From NCBI GenBank assembly GCA_031284105.1, contig JAITAN010000202.1, positions 1-6,489 of the forward strand: DNA of 6,489 nucleotides. Direction: 5' to 3'. A program made the position numbers and the translations under genes. Below the pieces are notes generated by a model. It was not told the DNA's origin and did not search any database. It saw nothing but the letters and a program-made list of their open reading frames with translations. Shown piece after piece: positions 1 through 6,067 of this stretch. The stretch is from Treponema sp. GTDB taxonomy: Bacteria > Spirochaetota > Spirochaetia > Treponematales > Breznakiellaceae. How positions within the stretch are numbered: the stretch's first letter is position 1; each line of letters opens with the position of its first letter.

Positions 1-2
1 AA

Positions 3-176
3 CCTGAATGTGCGGACGCGTATTTTTATCGCGGTATGGCATATCAATACAAAGATAAACCTGATTACAAGGCGGCTTTACAAGATTATGAAAAAACCAT
101 GGAATTAAATCCGATTTCCGGCGTATACGCAAATTATATAAAAAAATTAAAATTACAAATCGGCGATGAGGCTTAA
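3..176 (+). CDS. C-terminal end of a TPR-repeat protein (5' end outside window)
   Basis: An open frame enters from the left edge and stops at TAA 174-176, giving 57 visible residues. The segment beginning ADAYFYRGMAYQYKDKPDYK and continuing through AALQDYEKTMELNP fits one tetratricopeptide repeat: G and A-Y at the usual places in helix A, A-L and Y in helix B, and the closing L-N-P. The tail (residues about 42-57) starts what could be one more helix and is rich in lysine. TPRs are protein-protein interaction scaffolds, so no specific role can be given. The next gene starts 11 bases after the stop, suggesting co-transcription. The frame and motif are seen directly. Everything upstream is missing, so the full architecture is unknown. 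Confidence 0.8.
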   Translation, partial: PECADAYFYRGMAYQYKDKPDYKAALQDYEKTMELNPISGVYANYIKKLKLQIGDEA

Positions 177-187
177 GGGTAAAAATT

Positions 188-1258
188 ATGAATACAGAGC
201 TTTTTCTCTGCTTAAAAAAAATCATCCGGGAAAATGGAACTGACGCCTTTGACAACATAAAACTTGTCGGAAGCGTTTTAGCGAAAAATGCCGCCGCAAA
301 AGCGCATCCTGAATGCGACGTGTTAATGCTCTGTTTAATGGCGGACTACCATAAGGAATTGATCGGTGCGGATAAAGCATTGCGGGATTCGGTAAAAAAA
401 ACCATCGCTGAACGTTTACATAACAATGAAGGCCTAGATGCGGGTTTGTGTAACAGTACGCTTGATATTCTGGAAGCAGCGCTGTTTGGAAATGAACCGG
501 TAATGGAGGAAAGCCCGGTCGAAGCCGATACACCGTCATCCACACAAGAAAAAAGAGAATCGGCGGATGCGGAAATCGAAAAGTTACAAGCGATTATCGC
601 GGAACACAAAGAACAAAATGCCCGCCTTGCTGAAGAAATAACGCATATCACCAAACAAAAAGGACAGAGTTCCGACAAAGCCTCGGTACTTGAAAAAAGC
701 ATAAAGAAAACAAAACATAACTTTATTGCGGCTCCCCCATTTTTGGTAATTTCTGTTATTATAACTTTTGTTGTTTACAATACTATGAATGAAAAAAATA
801 AATCTCTTGCGAATAAAAACGTTATGCAGAGAAACGAAATTATCACATTGAAAGAGCGGTATGAGAACTCTAAAAGTATCTGGGCTATAAACGTTACGGA
901 TATGGAATTCGGCAACGCAAATCAGTATGATCAGTGGATAACAAAACCGGGCGTCGCATTAAAAGCATCTGAGGTTCAATTCCTCAACCCGGTATTTATC
1001 TATGATTCACCGGCAAGCAGTTTTCTGACATTTTATATTAAAATTAAAGACTCTGCCGGAACAGTTATTCATGGCGAAAAATCACCGGAAGGTTTTTCAT
1101 ATTCGCGTCAACAGCAGATAAAACGTGGTACATCGTTGCGTTTTGATCCTGGCGGTTTTGGAACTGCACGAGGCGGCTTTTATTCTTCAGGCGTATGGAC
1201 AATTGAATTGTGGGGTGAAGGACTTTGTCTTTATTCGAGGGAGGTTAAACTAGAATAA
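188..1258 (+). CDS. Single-pass membrane protein with coiled coils and C-terminal beta-rich domain, function unknown
   Basis: 356 residues. The start at 188 is supported by AAGGG at 175-179, eight bases before ATG. Residues 1-100 are predicted helical (LKKIIRENGTDAF onward), without a motif I can name with certainty. Residues about 101-122 are an acidic, Pro/Ser-rich linker. Residues about 123-175 are Lys/Glu/Gln-rich and look like a coiled coil. A single hydrophobic segment lies at about 179-198 (FIAAPPFLVISVIITFVVYN). A second short charged helix spans about 200-228. Residues 233-356 are rich in aromatic and beta-forming residues (TFYIKIKDSAGTVIHGE, GVWTIELWGEGLCLYSREV), like a small beta-sandwich. 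Lysines just before the hydrophobic segment suggest the N-terminus is cytoplasmic and the C-terminal domain external. It follows a TPR gene and may share its transcript. Its base composition is AT-richer than the downstream operon. I do not recognise a function; a sensor or scaffold is possible but unproven. Confidence 0.85.
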   Translation: MNTELFLCLKKIIRENGTDAFDNIKLVGSVLAKNAAAKAHPECDVLMLCLMADYHKELIGADKALRDSVKKTIAERLHNNEGLDAGLCNSTLDILEAALFGNEPVMEESPVEADTPSSTQEKRESADAEIEKLQAIIAEHKEQNARLAEEITHITKQKGQSSDKASVLEKSIKKTKHNFIAAPPFLVISVIITFVVYNTMNEKNKSLANKNVMQRNEIITLKERYENSKSIWAINVTDMEFGNANQYDQWITKPGVALKASEVQFLNPVFIYDSPASSFLTFYIKIKDSAGTVIHGEKSPEGFSYSRQQQIKRGTSLRFDPGGFGTARGGFYSSGVWTIELWGEGLCLYSREVKLE

Positions 1259-1261
1259 ATC

Positions 1262-1301
1262 AGGTAGGCGTTATGAACACACCGCCTGCACACGCCTGCC
1301 T
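1262..1301 (+). other. Hairpin just after the stop codon
   Basis: AGGTAGGCGT (1262-1271) pairs with ACGCCTGCCT (1292-1301): ten base pairs in RNA, one of them G-U, around a 20-base loop, starting four bases after the TAA at 1256-1258. No T-run follows, so it is not a standard rho-independent terminator. It could protect the 3' end of the mRNA or be the edge of an old element. Confidence 0.5.
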
Positions 1302-1306
1302 CCATT

Positions 1307-1323
1307 GACGGCTACGCGCCGTC
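1307..1323. other. Short perfect hairpin
   Basis: GACGGC (1307-1312) and GCCGTC (1318-1323) form a perfect six-base-pair stem around a five-base loop. It lies between the end of the membrane protein gene and the 21-bp repeat array. No role can be assigned. Confidence 0.4.
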
Positions 1324-1359
1324 CGTTGCGCGGGAGGAGCCGCAAACTTTCCTGTCGAA

Positions 1360-1590
1360 AACCAAAACTTTGTTGCCGCAAACCAAAACTTTATTACCGG
1401 CAACCAAAACCTTGTTGCCGGAAATCAAAACTTTGTTGCCGGAAATCAAAACTTTATTGCCGCAAACCAAAACTTTGTTACCGGCAACCAAAACTTTGTT
1501 GCCGGTAACCAAAACCTTGTTGCCGGAAATCAAAACTTTATTGCCGGTAACCAAAACCTTGTTGCTGCAAACCAAAATTTGGTGGTGATC
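1360..1590. repeat. 21-bp tandem repeat array (10 clean copies plus one decayed)
   Basis: Ten contiguous 21-bp units start at 1360, 1381, 1402, 1423, 1444, 1465, 1486, 1507, 1528 and 1549. An eleventh at 1570-1590 is decayed. The core is AACCAAAACTTTGTTGCCGG plus one variable base. Differences fall at a few fixed positions: AACC/AATC, ACTTT/CCTTT, GTT/ATT, GCC/ACC and the last two bases. Unit junctions approximate the palindrome GTTGCCGGCAAC. Because 21 is a multiple of three, several frames stay open. The minus strand reads as a seven-residue repeat GNKVLV(T/A/S/C), and the plus strand as LLPxTKT. No credible start or domain supports a protein, so it is called an intergenic minisatellite. 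Confidence 0.9.
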
Positions 1591-1639
1591 TACAAAGTAT
1601 GAAAGAGGGGTAAAGACAACAAAGAAATAGTATGAAATT

Positions 1640-1738
1640 ATGCTAATAACCATAGACATCAGGTGCCCCCATTGCCATAGTCCTGACGTAACCAGAAACG
1701 GAAAGAAAAGCAAGGGTAAACAAAATCGCAATTGTATA
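1640..1738 (+). pseudogene. Remnant of IS1-type transposase gene insA (5' end only)
   Basis: The frame from ATG 1640 begins MLITIDIRCPHCHSPDVTRN and continues GKKSKGKQNRNC. This matches the start of IS1-family InsA proteins: a zinc-binding CPxC, then S-x-D/E-V-x-R-N-G-K, then G-x-Q-x-x-x-C. After the third cysteine the resemblance stops. The fourth cysteine, the helix-turn-helix part of InsA and the whole InsB catalytic part are missing. The frame continues only into a terminator and the G+C-rich island, where the translation is not protein-like. I infer an old, truncated insertion sequence. No intact terminal repeats or target duplication could be recognised. The family call rests on about 33 residues. 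Confidence 0.5.
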
Positions 1739-1752
1739 TTTACATACACAGG

Positions 1753-1791
1753 AAGCCCCCGCTGCTTGAGAACAAGCGGTGGGGCTTTTTT
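1753..1791 (+). terminator. Strong rho-independent terminator
   Basis: AAGCCCC then C GCTGCTTG (1753-1768) pairs with CAAGCGGTGGGGCTT (1773-1787) around the loop AGAA. All 15 pairs form in RNA, two as G-U, with one bulged C. Six T residues (1786-1791) follow, overlapping the stem end. There is no matching T-run on the minus strand, so it works for + strand transcription. It would stop read-through from the TPR/membrane-protein genes or from the transposase relic before the downstream operon. Confidence 0.85.
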
Positions 1792-2057
1792 GTGGGCGCA
1801 CCCGCGCCACGGATGGCGGGTTGTGCCGCGGGGGTCTGCCTCCAGCCCTCGGTGTCCTGCTTCGGGCTTCCGGCCCGGGCGCGCTTTGTTTTGCGTCCAT
1901 CCGTGAACCGTGGACGCTTGGGACGCGCCCACACAACCATACACCGCACGGTTGTGTCCCCCCAGATGGGCGGGGTCTTAGGGGCGGCAGCCCCTAAGAG
2001 AGGTGGTAGCGTAAGATCCGCGCAGCGGAGCTGGAGCGAGGGGGCGGCTGCCCCCTC
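1791..2057. other. G+C-rich intergenic island with many inverted repeats
   Basis: No plausible gene. Nested arms: TGTGGGCGC (1791-1799) with GCGCCCACA (1925-1933), and CACGGATGG (1808-1816) with CCATCCGTG (1897-1905). Local hairpins: GCGTCCA/TGGACGC (1893-1917) and ACACAACC/GGTTGTGT (1931-1957), which compete with the nested arms. Then CTTAGGGGC/GCCCCTAAG (1977-1998, loop GGCA), TCCGC/GCGGA (2017-2029) and GAGGGGGC/GCCCCCTC (2038-2057, loop GGCT). Open frames here overlap on all strands and look like translations of non-coding G+C-rich DNA. It may be an interspersed repeat element or a structured RNA; no family was recognised. Confidence 0.6.
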
Positions 2058-2079
2058 CTTACCTTGGAGAAGGCGGATT

Positions 2080-2105
2080 TTGGAACAGACTCAAATACAT
2101 ACAAT
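2080..2105 (+). promoter_or_regulatory. Weak candidate promoter for the export operon
   Basis: TTGGAA (2080-2085) and TACAAT (2100-2105) resemble -35 and -10 boxes, but the spacing is only 14 bases. GGAAC at 2082-2086 also resembles the -35 core used by many ECF sigma factors, which is suggestive because the operon encodes one. However, no ECF-like -10 lies 16-17 bases downstream. The AT-rich stretch 2080-2130 is the only promoter-like stretch before the first gene. Confidence 0.25.
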
Positions 2106-2147
2106 ATTTCCCTTTCTCATCCGTCTATTAAAGCAAGGAGTTAGTAT

Positions 2148-2570
2148 ATGAATAGACACGTTTTCAAATTACGGGTTCTGGGTGTTTTGATGGTCGCTGC
2201 CGTCCTTGCCGGTTTTAGCGCCGCGGTCATGCTGCTGTGGAACGCCCTCATGCCGGACCTTTTCGGCCTCCCTCTGCTGCGTTATGGGCAGGCGGCGGGA
2301 CTTACCGTACTTTGCCGTATCCTGATTGGCGGAATGCCGTTTGGACACGCTGCCCATAGAGGGTTCGGGCCGGACGGACGAGACTTTGCTCGCGCCAACA
2401 GACTGCGGGAAAAATGGATGAACATGAGCGATGAGGAACGGATAGCCTTCATCGGAAAAGAGAAAGACTTCCGCCATTTCATGCGCGACCGGTTTTCACA
2501 ACATCACCGGTTTAGCGATGATGAGCGGCTCACAAAAGACGCGCCGCCTAAAGGAGACTGCAATGAGTAA
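2148..2570 (+). CDS. Small two-helix membrane protein, possible ECF sigma partner
   Basis: 140 residues. AAGGAG at 2135-2140 sits seven bases before ATG 2148. Hydrophobic segments lie at about 8-32 (VLGVLMVAAVLAGFSAAVML) and about 44-64, linked by WNALMPDLFGLP. The basic N-terminus (NRHVFKLR) places it, and so the 76-residue tail, in the cytoplasm. The tail is rich in His, Arg, Asp and Glu, with REKWMNMSDEERIAFI in the middle and F-x-x-F-M-R-D-R-F-x-x-H-H after it. I know similar WNxLMP...REKWxxMxxEER proteins as uncharacterised neighbours of sigma-70-type factors, but cannot verify this here. It is the first gene of the operon and overlaps the ABC ATPase gene by eight bases, so the two are translationally coupled. 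A charged cytosolic tail on a membrane anchor would suit an anti-sigma or sensor role. An accessory subunit of the exporter is an equally fair reading. Confidence 0.85.
   Translation: MNRHVFKLRVLGVLMVAAVLAGFSAAVMLLWNALMPDLFGLPLLRYGQAAGLTVLCRILIGGMPFGHAAHRGFGPDGRDFARANRLREKWMNMSDEERIAFIGKEKDFRHFMRDRFSQHHRFSDDERLTKDAPPKGDCNE
2551..2556 (+). promoter_or_regulatory. Ribosome binding site fixing the ABC ATPase start
   Basis: AAGGAG lies six bases before ATG 2563, inside the end of the preceding gene. The open frame extends upstream to ATG 2518, but that start has no such site and would add 15 residues (MMSGSQKTRRLKETA) not typical of the family. The start at 2563 is therefore preferred. Confidence 0.85.
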
Positions 2571-3336
2571 GCCGGTAATCACCGTGGAAAACCTTACCAA
2601 GCGGTACAAGAACGCCGCCGCTCCGGCAGTGGACAACATCAGTTTTTCGGTGAAGGAAGGGGAGTTTTTCGCCTTCCTTGGGCAGAACGGCGCGGGGAAA
2701 ACAACGACGATTTCCATTCTGACCACGACCCTCGCCAAAACCTCCGGTAAGGTTACCATCGCCGGTTATGACCTCGACCACGAATCGCGGCACGTGCGGA
2801 ACAAGATCGGCATCATCTTCCAAAGGCCGAGCCTCGACCTAGACCTTTCGGCGGAAGAAAACATCCGCCTCCACGCCTGCATGTATGGGATGTACGGCTA
2901 CCGCCCGTTTTTCAGTTGGATGCCGAAAGCCTACCGCGACCGCGTACTAGAGCTGGCGGCAGTGGTGGGCATCGAGGACAAACTCAGGAAGCCCCTCAAG
3001 ACGTTTTCCGGCGGAATGCAGCGCAAGATAGAGATTATCCGCAGCTTGATACACGAACCCGCCGTGCTGTTCCTTGACGAGCCGACCCAGGGACTCGACG
3101 CGGTAAGCCGCCGCAGCCTGTGGGAATACATCAACGAGAAGCGCAAGGAGAACGGCGCCACCGTATTCCTTACCACCCACTACATTGACGAAGCCGAACA
3201 CGTTGACAAGCTCTGCATGATACAGAAAGGGAGCATCGTGTTTCAGGGCGCGCCCGCCGAACTGAAGCAATCGTTTCACAGCGAGTCCCTTGAGGACGCA
3301 TACGTCGGGCTTTTGACCGAAGGAGGCCAACGATGA
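2563..3336 (+). CDS. ABC transporter ATP-binding protein, DrrA/CcmA-like
   Basis: 257 residues from ATG 2563. All the ATPase motifs are intact: Walker A GQNGAGKTT (40-48), Q-loop glutamine Q87 (IIFQRPS), signature FSGGMQRK (148-155), Walker B AVLFLDEP (167-174) with catalytic E173, D-loop GLDA (177-180) and switch histidine H206 (TTHYIDEAE). The FSGGM signature and THYIDEAE are typical of the daunorubicin-exporter type (DrrA) and related ABC-2 systems. About 257 residues means little beyond the nucleotide-binding domain, unlike the ~300+ residues of DrrA itself. It would form a dimer at the inner face of the membrane and drive the permease encoded next. The permease gene overlaps its stop as ATGA (3333-3336). 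The substrate cannot be read from this subunit. Function as an ABC exporter ATPase is near certain; the exact family name is less so. Confidence 0.95.
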   Translation: MSKPVITVENLTKRYKNAAAPAVDNISFSVKEGEFFAFLGQNGAGKTTTISILTTTLAKTSGKVTIAGYDLDHESRHVRNKIGIIFQRPSLDLDLSAEENIRLHACMYGMYGYRPFFSWMPKAYRDRVLELAAVVGIEDKLRKPLKTFSGGMQRKIEIIRSLIHEPAVLFLDEPTQGLDAVSRRSLWEYINEKRKENGATVFLTTHYIDEAEHVDKLCMIQKGSIVFQGAPAELKQSFHSESLEDAYVGLLTEGGQR

Positions 3337-4121
3337 AACGGCAATTCCTGCGCGAACTGAACGCGGTGATCACGTTGGCGATGAGGGACATTACCCTGTT
3401 CCTCAAATCGCCTGCGAAACTCATACAATGCTTTATCATGCCCGTCATGTTCTTAGGCATGTTCGGCGGACAGCTTTCCCAGAACATGGGCCGGAACATG
3501 GGCTTTGACTTTAACACGTTTATGCTGGTGGGAATGTTGGTGCAGGGCCTGTTTATGATAATGGGGAACGGCATCACCTCCCTCGTGGAAGACCGTCGAA
3601 CCGACTTTACCCAGGAGATACTTGTAAGCCCCGTTTCCCGCTATGCGATCATTGTGGGCAAGATCGCGGGGTCGGCATTCGCGAGCTACGTCACGTTTTT
3701 CTTCACGATCATCGTCGGTTACGGCATCGGCGCGCGGTTGAGCGCATCGCAATTCCTCACACTGCTTGCGTTCTCCCCGCTTATCTGCCTTGCCGCCGGC
3801 TCACTCGGCGTCGTATGCGTGGGCTGCATCCAGAAGCCCGCGACCGCCGGCATTGTCATCATGATGTTGATGATGGGACAGACCTTCCTCTCCGGCGCGC
3901 TGATTCCGGTAAACGATACGACCGGCGTCATGGCCCTTATCAGCCGCGCCCTGCCGATGACCTACTGCATCGACTTTATGCGCGGCGTGTTCTATGGAAG
4001 CGGCGGCGCGGTCAGGACGCTCCACAGTCCGCAGACGAACCTGCTCATTATCGCCGCGTTTACCGCCCTCTTCCTTGCGGTAGGGACAAGCGGCTTCGTG
4101 CGCGCGCAAAAGAACCGGTAA
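3333..4121 (+). CDS. ABC-2 type permease, DrrB-like
   Basis: 262 residues. AGGAGG at 3321-3326 is six bases before ATG, which overlaps the ATPase stop by four bases. Six hydrophobic segments are visible at about 29-46, 62-82, 105-130, 138-165, 171-193 and 236-254. Between the second and third lies EDRRTDFTQEILVSPVSR (86-103), the cytosolic helix that in ABC-2 permeases docks on the ATPase. The stretch FLSGALIPV (185-193) followed by LPMTYCIDFMRGVFYG (207-222) is characteristic of the DrrB/ABC2_membrane family. Together with the ATPase it should make a dimeric exporter for a hydrophobic small molecule, lipid or glycoconjugate. DrrAB-like pairs often export antibiotics, but substrate prediction from sequence alone is unreliable. 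No truncation or frameshift was seen. Confidence 0.93.
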   Translation: MKRQFLRELNAVITLAMRDITLFLKSPAKLIQCFIMPVMFLGMFGGQLSQNMGRNMGFDFNTFMLVGMLVQGLFMIMGNGITSLVEDRRTDFTQEILVSPVSRYAIIVGKIAGSAFASYVTFFFTIIVGYGIGARLSASQFLTLLAFSPLICLAAGSLGVVCVGCIQKPATAGIVIMMLMMGQTFLSGALIPVNDTTGVMALISRALPMTYCIDFMRGVFYGSGGAVRTLHSPQTNLLIIAAFTALFLAVGTSGFVRAQKNR

Positions 4122-4122
4122 C

Positions 4123-4128
4123 AAGGAG
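4123..4128 (+). promoter_or_regulatory. Ribosome binding site fixing the amidohydrolase start
   Basis: AAGGAG is immediately followed by ATG 4129, far too close for initiation there, and six bases before ATG 4135 in the same frame. Start 4135 is therefore chosen, two codons shorter than the longest frame. Confidence 0.85.
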
Positions 4129-4134
4129 ATGATA

Positions 4135-5481
4135 ATGAATAACCTGTTTTCTAAATTACACCTTCGGCATATTCTCATAATCGCCGCGGTCATTGCGGTA
4201 GTCATTGCCGGTGTGAGCGCTGCTTTCCTCTTGCATAAACAGCCTGCGCCTCAAAGTAAAAACGCGGCGAATGAGACAACCGCCATCGTCAATGCGCGAA
4301 TCTTTGACGGCGAGCGTATCATTGACGACCATGTTGTGGTAATCAAAGGCGCGGTAATCCATGCAATAGGCGGTACCATACCGGAGGACGCTGCGGTTAT
4401 TGATGCGAAAGGCGCGACGCTGCTACCCGGCTTTATTGACTCTCATGTGCATACGGACATGGATGGCTTGCGGGATGCGCTTGTATTCGGCGTTACCACA
4501 GAACTAGAAATGATGGGAACATGGTCGGCAAAAAAACGCATGGAAATTGCCGGACGCGACGACATTGCGGATTTGCGCTCACCGGGCATGGCAATCACCA
4601 CGAAGGGCGGTCATCCAAGCCAATATATCAAAACAAGCGATAATCTTGTTATACGTTATTTTTTTCGCTTCCCTTACGTTACCAGTCCTGATGACGCCGT
4701 TAAATTCGTCGATACGCGAATCGCTGAAGGAGCCGACTATATCAAGATTATTATTGAAGACGGAACCATTGTCGGTATTCCCGGCCTACCGGTTATCAGC
4801 GATAAAACGCTCCTTGCCGCCATACATGAAGCGCACGACAATAATAGAATGGCAATTGCCCATGTATCGACCGCCGCAGGAGCGGCGCTAGCCATAGACT
4901 CCGGCATAGACGGATTGGCGCATTTGTTTTATGACTGTGCGCCTCCGCCCGAACTTGTCGCCGCCATCGCTTCATCCGGCGCATTTGTCGTTCCCAATTT
5001 AGTTACCGCATCAACCGCGTTTGGCAATAATGCCGCCGCGCTTGCCGCCGATGAACGGGTGCGTTCACGTCTGAGTAAAAAGTGGCTCGATTCACTTTGC
5101 GGCAGCATGAACACCTATCCTGACGGCAAGATGGAAGATGTCTTTACCAGTGTCTTGGAACTGCATCGTGCGGGAGTAGATATTTTGGCGGGCAGCGATG
5201 TATCGGAACCTATCCCCGGTCTTGGCGGACTTGCCCACGGAGCCAGCCTGCACCATGAACTACAAATGCTCGTTGCCGCGGGTCTGAAACCTATCGAGGC
5301 GCTCCGCGCCGCTACCGCTACGCCGGCCCGCCGGTTTGGACTTACCGATAGAGGGCGAATCGCCCCAGGAATGCTTGCCGATCTGCTTCTCGTCGAGGGC
5401 GATCCGTTGACCACTATCTCGGATACCCTATCCATCCGCACGGTCTGGCATCGCGGCACGCAGCTTATTGCCAATAGGTAA
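4135..5481 (+). CDS. Membrane-anchored metal-dependent amidohydrolase (imidazolonepropionase/Xaa-Pro dipeptidase-like)
   Basis: 448 residues. A basic N-terminus and one hydrophobic helix (about 12-33, HILIIAAVIAVVIAGVSAAF) have no lipobox cysteine, so this is a signal anchor placing the enzyme outside the cytoplasmic membrane. Residues about 50-97 and 405-448 form the small beta domain of the family; between them lies the TIM barrel. Metal ligands are all visible: HxH in DSHVHTD (H104, H106), a lysine fit to be carboxylated in DYIKI (K204), H243 (IAHVS), H263 (LAH) and D355 (AGSD). The closing segment TPARRFGLTDRGRIAPGMLA (396-415) is typical of the imidazolonepropionase-like group (COG1228), which includes Xaa-Pro dipeptidases and other cyclic amide or peptide hydrolases. 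The reaction is hydrolysis of an amide or related bond; the substrate is unknown. The gene begins 13 bases after the permease stop, so an envelope hydrolase acting with the exporter is a reasonable inference. Confidence 0.9.
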   Translation: MNNLFSKLHLRHILIIAAVIAVVIAGVSAAFLLHKQPAPQSKNAANETTAIVNARIFDGERIIDDHVVVIKGAVIHAIGGTIPEDAAVIDAKGATLLPGFIDSHVHTDMDGLRDALVFGVTTELEMMGTWSAKKRMEIAGRDDIADLRSPGMAITTKGGHPSQYIKTSDNLVIRYFFRFPYVTSPDDAVKFVDTRIAEGADYIKIIIEDGTIVGIPGLPVISDKTLLAAIHEAHDNNRMAIAHVSTAAGAALAIDSGIDGLAHLFYDCAPPPELVAAIASSGAFVVPNLVTASTAFGNNAAALAADERVRSRLSKKWLDSLCGSMNTYPDGKMEDVFTSVLELHRAGVDILAGSDVSEPIPGLGGLAHGASLHHELQMLVAAGLKPIEALRAATATPARRFGLTDRGRIAPGMLADLLLVEGDPLTTISDTLSIRTVWHRGTQLIANR

Positions 5482-5492
5482 CCAGAGCGCCG

Positions 5493-6041
5493 ATGCCGAA
5501 ACATACTGTCGCGGAAGTTTTTACCGCTTACCGTGAGCGGCTCTTGAAGTTCATTCGTTCAAAGGTGCGCCTGCTCGAAGACGCCGAGGATATTTTACAG
5601 GACGTGTTCTATCAGTTTACACGGGTGAACGAGCTTGCGCAGCCGGTGGAACAGACGGCGGCATGGCTCTACCGCGCCGCCCGCAACAGAATCATCGACC
5701 GGTACCGGAAGCAAGAGGATATTCCCTTTTCGGCGCTGGCCCTCATTGACGATGAAGAAACGGGGGATCTGTGCGATATCATCGACATCCTGTCCTCCGA
5801 CGAAACGACCCCCGAAACGCACGCATTGAGAGCGCTCATATTGGAAGAGATCGCAGCCGCCATCGATGAACTACCGCCGCTCCAGCGTGAGATTTTTGTG
5901 CAGACCGAATTGCTGAACCTGCCGGTGAAAGAAATCGCCCAAAACACAGGCGTTCCGGTTAACACCCTGCTTTCACGCAAGCACTACGCCGTCGTTCACC
6001 TGCGAGAACGCTTGCAAGTTCTGTACGCGGACTTCTTTTGA
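5493..6041 (+). CDS. ECF-type RNA polymerase sigma factor
   Basis: 182 residues, a usual length for the class. Region 2 runs about 10-75: the core-binding helix YRERLLKFIRSKVRLLEDAE, then DILQDVFYQFTR, then TAAWLYRAARNRIIDRYRKQ with the -10 recognition helix. An acidic linker (about 76-113) follows. Region 4 runs about 118-175 (IDELPPLQREIFVQTELLNL and VKEIAQNTGVPVNTLLSRKH, a helix-turn-helix for the -35 element). There is no region 3, as expected for ECF factors. It starts 11 bases after the amidohydrolase stop with only a weak ribosome binding site, so its translation probably depends on the upstream gene. It is the last gene of the operon, unlike the common sigma-first order, and has no recognisable anti-sigma gene beside it. 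It probably directs transcription of its own operon and perhaps others. Confidence 0.93.
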   Translation: MPKHTVAEVFTAYRERLLKFIRSKVRLLEDAEDILQDVFYQFTRVNELAQPVEQTAAWLYRAARNRIIDRYRKQEDIPFSALALIDDEETGDLCDIIDILSSDETTPETHALRALILEEIAAAIDELPPLQREIFVQTELLNLPVKEIAQNTGVPVNTLLSRKHYAVVHLRERLQVLYADFF

Positions 6042-6067
6042 TCGCCGCTCTTGAGGCGGTTCCCGGA

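Noticed and set aside
1312..1944. Long minus-strand open frame (210 codons) through the 21-bp array and the G+C island
   Set aside because: It is open because 21 is a multiple of three and because the island is G+C-rich. It runs through a terminator and the antisense of the transposase relic, with no domain or good start. Only the repeat part is kept as a finding.
2082..2127. ECF-type promoter formed by GGAAC (2082) and CGTCTA (2122)
   Set aside because: The two elements are 35 bases apart, twice the usual spacing.
1732..2151. Plus-strand open frame of 139 codons in the G+C island
   Set aside because: It spans the terminator and several hairpins, its translation is low-complexity and unlike a protein, and there is no ribosome binding site.
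2518..2562. Upstream start for the ABC ATPase at 2518
   Set aside because: No ribosome binding site; AAGGAG at 2551-2556 fits ATG 2563 exactly.
6045..6059. Terminator after the sigma gene
   Set aside because: CCGC and GCGG can pair around seven bases, but the stem is four pairs and no T-run follows.
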